This document shows positions 1-12,300 of a DNA stretch of 64,000 bases, one piece after another. The notes beneath the pieces are model-generated. The model was not told the origin of the DNA. It did no database searches and was given only the letters and a program-made list of their open reading frames with translations. Source of the DNA: Saccopteryx bilineata (taxonomy: Eukaryota > Chordata > Mammalia > Chiroptera > Emballonuridae). Position numbers and translations under genes: made by a program. Every line of letters starts with the position of its first letter. The stretch's first letter is position 1. The stretch covers positions 288,336,590 through 288,400,589 of the forward strand of contig NC_089492.1 of assembly GCF_036850765.1 (NCBI RefSeq), given 5' to 3'.

Positions 1-399
1 ATTGTCACTCGCAGCCCAAAGAATATTTTTTTATTAGTGGCATGTGGCAACTATCTCTCTCCAGCAGGATTAAACAATACAGAATGCTTGTTTACTTAAC
101 AGCTTTTGGTTACATGCCTTTTTTTTTTAAGTTGGTTAGTTAGTTAGTCTGGCTCCCTCCGGATAGTGGCTACGATGGGCTACCAATGCTGCTCTTCCTA
201 ACATGTTTTGAAGTTGCAATGAACTGCCATTTTCTTGACAACCAATCACGTAGCTGAGCTCGAATGTGGTTTCCGAGTCAGCTCGCAAACCACTGACTCG
301 ACAGCCCCAGCCTTGCTTGCTGAGTCAGAGCACCTTTTCACTCATTCATAGGAATGAGTAGGTGCCTTATGAGGAGAGTAGCTCCCTCATTAGTCATAG

Positions 400-650
400 C
401 TCTTGGCCGAATGTCAAGACAGCCTTGGAATGGGAAGACCTGGGTTCCGTCCCTGTTTCCCCCTTTCCCTAAACAGGGCAGAGTGAGTCTGTCCGCGCTG
501 GGTGGGGCCGGTCCGGGTTTAAGCCTGGTTCTGCCCCATGCTGGCCAGGCGATCCTGAGCAAATTCCTTTATGCTTAACACCTCGGGTTTCCCTTCTAGA
601 AAGCAGGGATGACTTCACAGGGTCGTTGTGAGGGTTAGAGGTGAGTAGAA
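400..650 (-). mobile_element. MIR SINE remnant
   Basis: Antisense MIR-like sequence: CCTGGGTTC, GAGCAAATTCCTTTATGC and CAGGGTCGTTGTGAGG in expected order. Diverged. Confidence 0.5.
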
Positions 651-882
651 AGAAAGCTAGAACACTGGCCTATGTAAACACTCCAATGCTGCTGTTACCC
701 CTTGGCTCAGCTACTAGAACTCTCTCGGCTTCTGTTTTATTCACCTTACAAGAGTCACAGTAGTAGCTCTTGCCCATAGAAGCAATAAGGCTAAAGGAGA
801 GTTCATGTGCTAAAGTACAACATCTTCAACGAAGGTAGCAACCCATGCATATGAGCTATTATTAAGTATTAGAAAGCATTTA

Positions 883-1240
883 GGCTCTGGCTGGTTGGCT
901 CAGGGAGAGGGTGTCAGCCCAGCATATGGACATCCTGTGTTTAATCCCAGGTCAGGGCACACATGATAAGCGACCATCGGCTTCTCTTCCCCTCCCTCTA
1001 CCCCTTCTCTTTCTCCTCCCCTCCCACAACCAATGGCTTGGTTGGTCCTAGTGTCGGTTCAGGGTGCTGAGGATGGCTCCGTGGAGCCTCTGCCTCAGGT
1101 GCTAAAAATAGCTCGGTTATGAGCATGGCCCTAGATGGGCTGAGCATCGGGCCCAGACAGTGGTTGCCAGGGGGATCCTGGTCAGGGCACATGTGGGAGT
1201 CTGTCTGTCAATCTTCCCTCCTCTCCCTTAAAAAAGAAAA
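883..1240 (+). mobile_element. tRNA-derived SINE, long type A
   Basis: The head is GGCTCTGGCTGGTTGGCTCAG and the tail A-rich. It is flanked by a perfect 12-bp target duplication AGAAAGCATTTA (871-882 and 1241-1252). Confidence 0.92.
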
Positions 1241-1524
1241 AGAAAGCATTTATTTACCAGTAGTCACAAATTATTACATAAATTATAGATTTTTTAAAAT
1301 ATAGCTATTATTTTGTCTTTTATTTCATTTGTTATGAGAATTACATATCATTTGCATTTTGTTGACAGCACTGACTTAAAAGATTAAAGATATAAGTATA
1401 TACTCAGTGTGTACAGAATTTGCCTGTAGGTAATGTAAAATGTAAATGTAAATATGTACAATTTTTAAATTAAAATTATTTTTATGGTTGCTTTTAAAAA
1501 GTTATTTTTCTTTGAAGAGTTTCA

Positions 1525-1677
1525 CTCTGGCGGGATAGCTCAGTTGGTTTGAGAATCCTCTCAAAGCTCAGAAGTTGCCAGTTTGATCCCCAGTCATGGC
1601 ACATACAGGGACAGATCGATGTTCCTGTCTCTCTCACCCTTCCTGTCTCACAAAAATCAATAAATATTTTTTTAAAG
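1525..1677 (+). mobile_element. Short tRNA-derived SINE (Ves-like)
   Basis: About 150 bp with a tRNA-like head including GATCCCCAGTCATGGCACA, a CT-rich body and an A-rich tail. Confidence 0.8.
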
Positions 1678-1679
1678 AA

Positions 1680-2655
1680 AAGTTTCAAAATTATCTATTA
1701 AAATTTAAAAGTTATCATCATAAATATCAAATACCTAAAATTGTTTAAATATATCTGAGATTTTATTTTCAGAGGTTTAATGAAATTTTACTATTTTTAT
1801 AATTAAAAACTGCAATTCTGGGGCTTAGTTGATTCTGGTTAAGAACCCGTATGACAGCTCTTACACCATTCACCACATACGGTATGCATATTTTAGAGTA
1901 TGAGGATCTATTTCGTATTGCAAGGCTTCCTCAGACTTTGTGTGCACCTGTTGTGAATCTCATACTAATTCACAGGGACTTCCAAAACCACAAATGGGGA
2001 CACATAAATAGAATCAAGAAAATGGACACTTGGGACTTCTGGGAAATTACACTTTCCATCATCTTCTTGCATAATAATAGATTGTGCAAGGGTCACTTCC
2101 ATGCCAGGTGTCTGAGAAGCACTTAACAAATGCATGTGCCCTTTCCCTGCCCCAGGACCTGTGCCCTGCTCCCTTCCTTGTACTCTGAAGGGATGCTGCT
2201 CTCCCGGGCCAGGGGGTGGGGTGGGGTGGGGTGGGGAACACAGCACAGAGACTCCGTCGCCTTGCTTTTCTAAGACACAACAAGAACTGTGGGGTGTTTC
2301 CCTGGGGACTGACAGTGCTATCCCTGAGGGCAACGGAGCCGGAGCCGATAGTCAAGTTATGTGTTCCCTCTGCCAGCATGAGGCGCCAGGTTCCCGGTCA
2401 CAGGGCACCTGGTTGCTCATTATGTGTGTTTGTGGAGCCGCCCTGGAGAAAACACACTTTAGCTAACCGTGTACTTAGCTTGACGTATAACATCTACATA
2501 TCTGGACATAGGGGATGTGGGCTTCCACGTGCACTTTGACCTGGCTGCCCAGGGTCTGGGAGGGTCTGACGCTGTATTTGTGAGTCATTAACATACAAGT
2601 GAGTGGCACCTGGATAAAGTGTGAGAGGGAGGAACACTGAGCAAATGTGATGACT
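1680..2655. other. 5' flank of TNFRSF9, nothing recognised
   Basis: AT-rich then GC-rich unique-looking DNA; the short overlapping frames on both strands at 2134-2540 have no family resemblance. Confidence 0.35.
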
Positions 2656-2659
2656 GCTC

Positions 2660-2685
2660 TCACACACACACACACACACACACAC
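2660..2685. repeat. (AC)n microsatellite
   Basis: Uninterrupted CA dinucleotides. Confidence 0.95.
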
Positions 2686-2689
2686 CCTC

Positions 2690-3530
2690 GCCTAACAAGA
2701 TGTGCTTCCTCTCTTGCCTGCTAAAGTGTTGATGCTTGCTTAGGGTCCTCTCTGATTTAGTTTGGGAAGCCTTCATGCACAAGATGAATTTTTTGTTGTT
2801 GTTGCATTTGAAAGATTAGATCTCTACAACAAATAGAGCAATCTGATACATATTTTCAAGCAAATGAAATGTGTGCTAAAAGAGTACACCTTTGTCTGGC
2901 TTAGATAGCGTGGGTGGCTGGTTAATGCTAGAATTCGCCTTAGCTTCCTAGGATGATTTTATGCAACAAGAAAGCAGTAACATGAACATTAGTAAAATTC
3001 TTTAAATGCTCGAATAAAGCTGTGCATCGCCTTCAGGAGAACAATTCTGCAGCGGGTGATTTTGGTAACTGTAGGGTGGTGAAACTAATCTTGAGAATCT
3101 CTTAGCTCAGTCAAGACTTTTATGTCACTGGCTCAGCTTGAGAAAATGAGCTAATTACTGTGCTGGGAAACTACCTACGTCATTTTCAGGGGAGGTAATA
3201 TCTCTCTACCCACAGAACATCCTCAGTGTAGGTTACTAAGTAGCATTTAGTTCAGCGAAAATATAGGCCAGGTAAATGTCACGCTGCCGTGTTAAACACA
3301 GAGTACCACATGTAAATGAGGAGGCCATTTGGTTTGATCGTGAATCTGACAGTACAGGGGACGATCAGCAGGGTAATTTTTACAGTATGGTACAGCGTTT
3401 GGGAATACATTCTGTAGATAGCCCGTGCACTTTGTTGCTGTCTTGCTACTTGCTCAGGGTTGTTTTACTGATGGTCAGTATGCGAGGCGAGGAAAGGAAA
3501 ATTTCAAAGCAATAAATCTCTACAGCCATG
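2690..3530. other. 5' flank of TNFRSF9, nothing recognised
   Basis: Unique-looking sequence without exon or repeat signals. Confidence 0.35.
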
Positions 3531-3534
3531 ACTA

Positions 3535-3790
3535 TTTTCTTGAGAACTACGGGCCAGGCATTGAGGGCAGGACCTCCTGCTCACGGTTTTACTCCTCACC
3601 GAAGGAGGAGGAGGGACAGTGTTATTGTCTCTGTAAGGTCTGGTAGGAAAAACTGAGACTTAGGGAGGTTAAGAAATTTGCCCAAGGTCACATGACCATC
3701 AGTGGTCATGAGCCTAGATTCCATCCAAGTCTAGCTGATAGCAAAGCCTGGGCTCTCAATCATATGCTGTATTCTACTGTTCCCATTACG
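3535..3790 (+). mobile_element. MIR SINE remnant
   Basis: GAGGTTAAGAAATTTGCCCA followed by AGGTCACA, the MIR core, is clear at about 3665-3690, with diverged flanks. Confidence 0.7.
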
Positions 3791-4088
3791 TCGGGAGGGG
3801 TGTAACATTGGGGTAAGGGTAGCCAATTAAAACCACAAGGAGGTAGCACTCCACATCTGCTAGAATGGTTATAGTACATTTCTCTAATTAAAAAAAAGTA
3901 GTAGCAAGGGTGAGGAGTAATTGGAACCCTTACACATCATTGGTGGGAATGTAAAATGATGCAGTACTGTGAAAAAACCCGTCTGGCCACTTCTCTAAAA
4001 GGGAAACATAATTATCATACAATACAACACTTCCACCCCGAGGTACACACTCAGAACTGAAAACACATGTCCCTACAAAAATTTGTAC

Positions 4089-4424
4089 AACAGGTTCATT
4101 CTCAGCCAGGGTACACAGGAGAGGTGCCCATCTACTTCTCCACCCTTCCCCCTTTCCCTTTCTCTCTGTCCCTCTTTTCCCCTCCTGCAGCCAAGGCTCC
4201 ATTGAAGCAAAGTTGGTCTGGGCGCTGAGGACGGCTCCATGGCTTCCACCTCAGGCACTAAAATGGCCCTGGTTGCAACAGAGCAACGCCCCAGATGGGC
4301 AGAGCATCGCCCTCTGGTGGGCATGCCGGGTGGATCCCGGTTGTGCACATGCTGGAGTCTGTCTCTCTGCCTTCCCGCTTTTCACTTCAGAAAAATGCAA
4401 AAAAAAAAAAAAAGAAAAAGAAAA
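4089..4424 (+). mobile_element. tRNA-derived SINE, long type A, head truncated
   Basis: The body from CAGCCAGGGTACACAGGAG to an A-rich tail; the tRNA-like head is missing. Near-duplicated flanks AAAATTTGTACA and AAAATTGTACA mark insertion into the L1. Confidence 0.85.
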
Positions 4425-4911
4425 AATTGTACACACACACACACACAAAAGAAAAACCCAAGAAAATAAAATACAGAAGAGATTAAAGACAAAAATGTTT
4501 TTTTAAAAAACACTCACTAAAACTAAAAAAGGAAACCAACAAACCTCCCCCAAAATAAAAACCAAAACCTTGTACACAGATGTTCACAACAGCATTATTT
4601 ATAGGAGTCAAAGAGTGGAAACAGCTCAAATGTCCATCAGCTGATGAGTGGATGAACAAAATGTGGTCTATCTGAGCAATGGAACATGATTCAGCAATGA
4701 GAAGGAATGGTAAGTGCCACAATGCGGATAAACTTTGAAAACATTATGCTGAGTGAAATAAGCCTGATACAAAAGACAAAACAGTGTATGATTTCATCTA
4801 TATGAAATGTCCAGAATAGGGTAATCTATAGACTGAAAGTAGATTAGTGATTATCAGGGACTAGGGGCAGCAGGACTGGGAAGTGACTATTTAATAGGAA
4901 TAGGGTTGTTT

Positions 4912-5250
4912 GTTTTTTAGGTGAGAGGAGGGGAGATGGTGAAGCAGACTTCTGCATGCATCCCAACTGGGATCCACCAGGCAACTCTTTCATAGGAGAC
5001 GATGCTTGAATACCAACCTATTTTTAGCACCTGAGGCTGGTGCATTCAGACCAACCAAGCTATCCTCAGTGCCCGGGACCACACTCGAACCAATCAAACC
5101 ACTGGCTGTGGGAGGAGAAGAGAGAGAGAAAAGGGAGGAAGGGGCAGAAGCAGATGGTCGCTTCTCTTGTGTGTCCTGACCAGGAATTGAACCCAGGACA
5201 TCCGTACACCAAGCCAACGCTCTATCCACTGAGCTACCAGCCAGGGCCAT
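4912..5250 (-). mobile_element. tRNA-derived SINE, long type A
   Basis: Poly(T) at left and the head complement GAGCTACCAGCCAGGGCCA at right. Nested in the L1. Confidence 0.9.
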
Positions 5251-5751
5251 TGTTTTTTTGTGGGGTGTTGTTTTTTTTTTTTGACTAAAGAATATGTTCT
5301 GCAATTATAGTTGTACAACCTAGTGAATATACTAAGATCCATCAAAATGGTGAGATTTATGTTATGTGAACTACATCTTAATTTTCAATAACGGCAACTT
5401 CAGGTCAGATCCAGGAGATTCCTTGGATACTGGAGACAGCAGGGGGCCACTGGAAGTTTCTAAGAAGGACAATGGCATGATGGGAGTCACGAGAACATAT
5501 AAAGTGCTTAGCACGCAGCCAATGTTTAATATGCATTAGCTCTCTTTTCCTCTCCCTTCACCCCCCAATTCAAGACCGAGCCTCCATGTCTCCTGTGTGT
5601 GTGTGTTGGGGGGGGGGGAATAACTGTTTTCTGTTTAAATCCTGAGAGAAAACCCATCCGTTTTAGTCAAAAGCACTGTCGCCAAGAGTTCTTCTGGTTG
5701 TCATTCTGCGGACACTTGGTGTGGGACATTCCCCCTTAGTGTCTCTGCAGC

Positions 5752-7195
5752 CTCCTCCTCCCCGTCTCTTCCCGTTCTCCCCTTCTCCCCTCCCCGTCTC
5801 TTCCCGCTCTCTCCTTCTCCCCTCCCCGTCTCTTCCCGCTCTCCCCTTCCCCCCTCCCCGTCTCTTCCCGCTCTCTCCTTCCCCCCTCCCCGTCTCTTCC
5901 CGCTCTCCCCTTCCCCCCTCCCCGTCTCTTCCCGCTCTCCCCTTCTCCCCTCCTCGTCTCTTCCCGCTCTCCCCTCCCCCCCCCTCCGCGTCTCTTCCCG
6001 CTCTCCCCTTCCCCCCCTCCCCGTCTCTTCCCGCTCTCCCCTCCCCGTCTCTTCCCGCTCTCCCCTTCCCCCCCTCCGCGTCTCTTCCCGCTCTCCCCTT
6101 CTCCTCCTTCCCGTCTCTTCCGGCTCTCCCCTTCCCCTCCTCCCCGTCTCTTCCCGCTCTCCCCTAACCCCCTCCGCGTCTCTTCCCGCTCTCCCCTTCC
6201 CCCTCCTCCCCGTCTCTTCCCTCTCTCCCCTTCCCCCTTCCCCGTCTCTTCCCGCTCTCCCTTTCCCCCCCTCCCCGTCTCTTCCCGCTCTCCCCTTCCC
6301 CCCCTCCCCGTCTCTTCCCGCTCTCCCCTTCTCCCCTCCGCGTCTCTTCCCGCTCTCCCCTTCTCCCCTCCCCGTCTCTTCCCGCTCTCCCCTTCTCCTC
6401 CTTCCGTCTCTTCCGGCTCTCCCCTTCCCCTCCTCCCCGTCTCTTCCCGCTCTCCCCTTCTCCCCTCCCGTCTCTTCCCGCTCTCCCCTTCCCCCCCTCC
6501 CCGTCTCTTCCCGCTCTCCCCTTCTCCTCCTTCCCGTCTCTTCCGGCTCTCCCCTTCCCCTCCTCCCCGTCTCTTCCCGCTCTCCCCTAACCCCCTCCGC
6601 GTCTCTTCCCGCTCTCCCCTTCCCCCTCCTCCCCGTCTCTTCCCTCTCTCCCCTTCCCCCTTCCCCGTCTCTTCCCGCTCTCCCTTTCCCCCCCTCCCCG
6701 TCTCTTCCCGCTCTCCCCTTCCCCCCTCCCCGTCTCTTCCGGCTCTCCCCTTTCCCTCCTCCCCATCTCTTACTGCTCTCCCTCCCCTTCCCCTCCTCCC
6801 CATCTCTTTCTGCTCTCCTCCTCCCCTCCTCCGCGTCTCTTCCCTCTCTCCTCTTCCCTCTCTCCCCTTCCCTCCTCCGCGTCTCTTCCCTCTCTCCCCT
6901 TCCCCTCCTCCCCGTCTCTTTCTGCTCTCCTCTTCCCCTCCTCCCCGTCTCTTCCCGCTCTCCCCTTCTCCTCCTTCCTGTCTCTTCCAGCTCTCCCCTT
7001 CCCCTCCTCCCCGTCTCTTCCCGCTCTCCCCTTCCCCCCTCCGCGTCTCTTCCCGCTCTCCCCTTCCCCCTCCTCCCCGTCTCTTCCCTCTCTCCCCTTC
7101 CCCCTTCCCCGTCTCTTTCCGCTCTCCCCTTCCCCCCTCCCCGTCTCTTCCCGCTCTCCCCTTCCCCTCATCCCATCTCTTCCCTCTCTCCCCTT
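5752..7195. repeat. Polypyrimidine minisatellite, unit about 31 bp, about 46 copies
   Basis: Tandem units of the form CCGTCTCTTCCCGCTCTCC followed by a C/T-rich tail, nearly pure pyrimidine on the + strand. A block with the rare variant CCCCTAACCC at 6161 recurs at 6584, so a segment of about 423 bp has been duplicated within the array. Long open frames on the - strand (up to 497 codons of Arg/Gly/Glu/Lys) follow from the repeat and are not a gene. Confidence 0.95.
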
Positions 7196-7199
7196 TCCT

Positions 7200-7700
7200 T
7201 TCCCCCTCTTCTTCCTTCACCGATCTCACTTTATCCGGTAATGTAACCTGCCCATAAAAATTCTGTGCTTCCCCTTGCTTCCATTGCTCTCCATGTCACC
7301 TTCCTTCTTCCCGACATCTCACCCACACAGCAGGGAGCACAGTACAGAAGGGTCATCAGGTCACCCTGGGTTCTAATCCCGGCTTGCTCCCCATCTTGGT
7401 GATCATCTGCCTAGAGACAGCCTCCTCAGTGCTCTCATTTGCACAATGTTGTTCCAATAGCACCCACAGCCATATTTACTCCCAGGGTCCCTGAGAGCAG
7501 AGCGCTCTTTGGAGTGCGTCTGGGATGCCTGGCGTGGCAGCTGCCCTGCAGCAGTGAGAGCTCCAGCAGCACTGTTATTGGAGGGCGGGGGCAGTGCCTG
7601 GCGCAAGGGTTGGTCCTCATTCTGAAGAATGTCAGATAGTTTATGAACTACAGAAAGTGACAAAATCCTTTTCCCAAAATCCTCTGAGCACTGTCCTAAC
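7200..7700. other. Between minisatellite and candidate TNFRSF9 promoter
   Basis: A MIR-like GGTTCTAATCCCGGCTTGCT stretch near 7370 and otherwise unassigned DNA. Confidence 0.35.
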
Positions 7701-8000
7701 AGTGGAGGAGATGCTTCCAAGAAATGCTGAAGTGTCACCATTAAGCGGGATCAGGGGGAGCTTGGGGGATCAACAAGTATCAAGTGAGCTACCTCTCAGA
7801 GCTGTGGCGGGGATTTCCCATGAGGCCCCGCCCCCAGCTGAGTCACACAGACACCCCGTGTGGGTCTCAACCTGCAGTTGCCCTCCCAGCTGCAGAAGCT
7901 CCGTTGCTCCCAAGAGCAAGAAGTGGAAAGTTCTTCACAGCCCTGCATCCTCAAGGTTTGTCCATTTGGGGCTCACAGGGGGGACCTAGCCGGGCGGAGG
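7700..8000 (+). promoter_or_regulatory. TNFRSF9: Candidate TNFRSF9 promoter or enhancer: NF-kB, GC box, AP-1
   Basis: GGGATTTCCC at 7810-7819 is a consensus NF-kB site, CCCCGCCCCC at about 7826-7835 is a GC box, and TGAGTCA at 7839-7845 is a consensus AP-1 site, all within 36 bp. TGGAAA (NFAT-like core) lies at 7924-7929. NF-kB and AP-1 are known to drive activation-induced 4-1BB expression. A possible donor (CAAG|GTTTGT, about 7953) could end a non-coding first exon. The cluster is 1.4 kb before the first coding exon; its role is inferred. Confidence 0.45.
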
Positions 8001-8149
8001 ATAGAGGCTTTGTTTTCTCTGTATATTTCTAGACTCCCCCGCCTTTCTGATTTCTAATAATATCTCTTCCATAGTCCCTTAAAGATGAAATAAAACTCTC
8101 TAGAGATATTTTTCTTATTTCCTTAGTTTTGTTACTATATGACCGTCAA

Positions 8150-8345
8150 ATCTCAAAATGAGTATATATGTCTTTTAAGAAAATGTGTACAGCATAGGGA
8201 ACATAGTTCATAATATTGTAATCATGATGCCAGGTGGGTACCAGACTTATTGGGGGGTCGCTTTGGGAGATATGTGAATGTACACTTGAAACTAACATAA
8301 TATTGAATGTCATCTGTAATTGAAAATTAAAAAAAAAATTTTAAT
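8150..8345 (+). mobile_element. L1 3' end fragment
   Basis: ACAGCATAGGGAACATAGTT and ACTTGAAACTAACATAATAT precede an A-rich tail, an L1 3' UTR signature. Confidence 0.7.
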
Positions 8346-8670
8346 GGGATAATGAGTTGAGCAGAGAAGTGTTTCAACTTTTTAGCAATTAAATGTTGAC
8401 GTTTCCACATGCTGTTCAGACAAATAGTAACAAGGGATGTCTTAGATGTCCTTGACAGACTCTCTTTTTAAGAATTATAATCCAGGGTCAACAAACAATT
8501 TGTATTGTTGAAATACAGATGCTAAGTACTCATGAAAGTCCCCAAAAGTTTTTGCTATGGTTATTTCTGGTTTTTTTGGCGAAACATGTTGGAATGTGTA
8601 CCCTTAGGCTTTGGCAAGTATGCACAAGGTTCTGTGTTTAGTCACATTTGTCCTACTCGAAGCTTTAACT

Positions 8671-9043
8671 TTCTTTTTTTTTCTCTTAAGTGAGAAGCAG
8701 GGAGGCAGAGAGACAGATTCCTGCACACACCCTGACTGGAATCCACCCAGCAAGACCCCTACCAGGAGATACTCCGCCATCTAGGGCTGTTGCTCCATTG
8801 CTCAGCAACCAAGCTATTTTAGTGCCTGAGGCAAGGTCATGGAGCCATCCTCAGTGCTGGGGCCAACTTGCTCTAACCAAACCATGGCTACAGGAGGAGA
8901 AGAGAGAGAGAGAGAAAGAAGGGAAAAGGGGAGGGGTGGAGAAGCAGATGGTCACTTCTCCTGTGTGCCCTGACCTGGAATTGACCTGGGACATCCACAT
9001 GCCAGGCCAGTGCTCCACCACTGAGCCAACTGTCCAGGGCCAT
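8671..9043 (-). mobile_element. tRNA-derived SINE, long type A
   Basis: A T-rich start, AGTGAGAAGCAGGGAGGCAG, and the head complement CTGTCCAGGGCC at right. It ends about 205 bp before the first TNFRSF9 coding exon. Confidence 0.9.
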
Positions 9044-9247
9044 CTTTTTCAAATTTACTGCCTTTCCTTTACTAATCGTTCTCGAAAAAACCCCGAGTTA
9101 GTCTTGTGGAATCATACAGGTAATGACGGAGATGTATAAGTCTGAATGGAGAAACCACCTCATTCCTCTAAATGTTTACCTTTTGCAGAGTGGTATTTGT
9201 GAAACAGCCAACTTTGATTAAAATTCTTCTGGGATCTGCTTTACTAG

Positions 9248-9372
9248 TACCATATCCGTGGAAGACATCATCATGGGAAAAGGGTATTACAACCTGGTGG
9301 CTACGGTGCTGTTGGTGATGAATGTTGACAGGGCAAGATCCATGCAGGATACCTGCAGTTACTGCCCAGCTG
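9248..9372 (+). CDS. TNFRSF9: TNFRSF9 first coding exon (25 nt 5' UTR, then residues 1-33 and first base of codon 34)
   Basis: A pyrimidine-rich acceptor ends in AG at 9246-9247 and a donor G|GTAAG follows 9372. The ATG at 9273 has G at +4 and opens a hydrophobic signal peptide, then MQDTCSYCPAG, the start of the first cysteine-rich domain. Coding begins at 9273; the upstream non-coding exon or exons were not located. Confidence 0.95.
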
Positions 9373-12300
9373 GTAAGAACCAAGTTTCTGTTCTGTTGAA
9401 AACATGGTTCAGGGAGTCCAGTAGTCAGGGCCAATGAGCTCTGCTTTAGTGACCTTTTGTTCATTCATTTATGAATATTTCCAGGATGCTTTTTCTTCAT
9501 CTGTGTAAACAAAGCCAAGTCACTTAATTGTGGTGCCCCAGTTTGTCATCTAGAGATACTGAGAGAATCTGTTTCATAGACTTACTTGCTGGGAGGATCC
9601 TATGCTGGACTTACTCACGAGAAGACCTCAATAAATGTTAGCCGTGTGTGTGAGAACCGGTGCTCAAACTGGGGGCACAGCAGGGAATAAGCAGGGGGGA
9701 GCACAGAGTGGGGGAAGGCAGACACGGGTACCAATGAAGGATATCAATCCTCTCCTGAATCTCATCATATTGATCTCCATTGATTAAGACAACTCATTCT
9801 GCTTTATTCAATAGCTAAAGGAAACTATTTTCTTTCTGTGGACTTATTTGTTGCAATGTCTATACTTACGTTATTCTTATTTCTGTGACTGTGCTGAGGG
9901 CCATCTTACAAATGTACATGGTACTTTTAAAGATTTTATTTATTGATTTTACAGATAGGAGAAGGGAATGGGGAGCAAGAAGTATCAACTCATAGTTGTT
10001 GCATCACGTTAGTTGTTCCATGCTTGCTTGTTGCTTCTGGTACGTGCCTTGATCCAGCAAGCCGAGGGTTTTGAACTGGCAACCTCAGCATTCCAGGTCA
10101 ACGCTTTATCCACTGTGCCACCACAGGCCAGGCGCCAATGTATACTTTTTTTTTTCTTCCTGAAGTGAGAAGCGGGGAGGCAGAGAGACAGACTCCCGCA
10201 TGTGCCCTACCAGGAGCCACCCAGCATGCCCACCAGGGGGCGATGCTCTGCCCATTGGAGGCATTGCTCCACTGCGGCTGGAGCCATTCTAGCGCCTGAG
10301 GCGGAGGCCATGGAGCCATCCTCAGTGCCCGGGCCAACTTTGCTCCTGTGGAGCCTTGGCTGCGGGAGGGGAAGAGAGAGAGAGAAAGGAGAGGGAGAAG
10401 GGTGGAGAAGTAGATGGGTGCTTCTCCTGTGTGCCGTGGTTGGGAATCGAACCTGGGACTTCCACATACCAGGCTGATGCTCTACCACTGAGCAAACTGG
10501 CCAGGACTCAATGTATACTTTTAAAAACTCCATAAACAAAATAAAGTCTATCATGGTGGCAGCTAGAAAACTAATTATTGTTCCATAGTCTAGTTTTCTT
10601 TTGAACTTCACAGTGCCCCGAGTGGCAATAATCCATTGTCAAACATGGACAGCTGTGATCTACCTTCTCAGGTACTTTTTGTGGGGAAAGCAAGGATCGG
10701 ATTTGCATTCCCTGTCCTTCAAACAGTTTCTCCAGCACCAGTGGACAAAAGGCCTGTGACATCTGCCGGCGGTGTGAAGGTATGATTTCAAAGATGTATT
10801 CTTCATTTGGGGGCTCTCTGGGAAGCCAAGACCTTATCCCCTAGAGTACGGATCTCTACTGACAGTCCAGTGTCAGAGGTGCTGGTCCTTCTGGCAGGAG
10901 ACAGACCCAGTGAGCTAACCTACCGTGACAGCACTTATTTGTGGACTGAGCTTTATAAATACTGGAGGAAGCATTCATTTAACAAGAGAGAACATTTCCA
11001 TTAGCATAGTGTAAAAAATGTCTTATATCCAGATGCAAAAGTAAAATGTAATACTCTAAGGTCGCTGGGAACAGTTTAAGGAGAGTGAGCATGGTTTTTT
11101 ATTGCAAAACATACATTTGTTTCCTGGATTTGGAGGTCAGGTGCAATGTAACGTTGGAGGGCTTTGTAGGTGTTTTCAGGACTAAGAAGGCATGCTCCCC
11201 CACCAGCAACGCAGAATGCGAGTGCTTCGCAGGATTCTACTGCCAAGGGGCTGGATGTACCATGTGTACACAGGACTGTAAACAAGGTCAAGAATTAACC
11301 ACAGACGGTAAGCATGGTCTTCATCAGTCTCATGCAACTTTGTTATCTAGACGTAAGTCATTAGCTTAGGTATTGTTGTTTTTGTCTTTTAAAAATTTAT
11401 TTAACACAGATGCATGCACTCTGGCAATTTCACAAGCTAAAGGCATACAGAATAATACCTCTTATATTAAGCCAAATTATAATAAGCCAAATAAAGAAAT
11501 AGCATACTCCAAATAAGTGGCAGGTTAATCACATTATTATTGTTCCAGGCAAAGGGAAGATGAAGGAATAAAGACTCAAATTACTATGGGATGTACCTTC
11601 TTAGACCTGAAGGCATGTGGGAGAGAGGTCAACCCAGAGAGCCGATTCCTAGCTGTCAGCGCTAAAGTGCGCTCTGGGCCTTTTGAATATAAAAGAAAGC
11701 AGATCTCTAGACCCTTGAAGTAACAAGGAATGAGCTGCTGAGTCAAATATAGGAGAGTTACAAACCGTTTTTCAATCGATGGAAGTGATTCGAAATCACA
11801 CTTGTTATTCACAGGACCACACGTTTTCACACGTTCTGCACGCACAGACACACTGCTGCGTGCTGACGGATGGAAAACGTCAGCCATCTTAGGGTTCGGT
11901 TCCAACAATCATCGAACAATCTCTGTGTAGACTGAATTAAGGTCATGACTTGATGACGTGACTCGGTTCATCCCAGGGAAAGTTATGAAATGATGACAAT
12001 GCTTCCTTTTTAATTATTGCTTCGATTGTTACACCAGGTTGTAGAGACTGTAACTTTGGGACATTTAATGATCAGAAGCGTGGCACCTGTCGACCCTGGA
12101 CTGAGTATGTATAATTTCCTTGTGCTTATGCAACAAAGAATCGGGGTTAATTTCTTTCCTTTTCTTTTTTAAGACAAAGGATGTTATCAGTGAAGCTTTT
12201 TAAAATCAATCAAGTGTAGACATGGAATAGCACAGGATGAGGCAGAGTGGAGGACAGGATAGGAACACAGACTTGATACGCAAATTGGGCATTTTCTCCA

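Larger units (their letters stand above)
3815..5400 (+). mobile_element. L1 3' portion (ORF2 end and 3' UTR), interrupted by two SINEs
   Basis: Sequence such as CATTGGTGGGAATGTAAAATG and GATGTTCACAACAGCATTATT, then a 3' UTR-like end near 5390, is typical of ancient mammalian L1. It is split by SINEs at 4089-4424 and 4912-5250 and has no usable frame. Confidence 0.8.

Noticed and set aside
6000..7200. CRISPR-like repeat array
   Set aside because: Units are contiguous and degenerate with no unique spacers; eukaryotic minisatellite.
5736..7229. 497-codon open frame on the - strand
   Set aside because: It is translation of the 31-bp minisatellite, a monotonous Arg/Gly/Glu/Lys repeat with no unique sequence.
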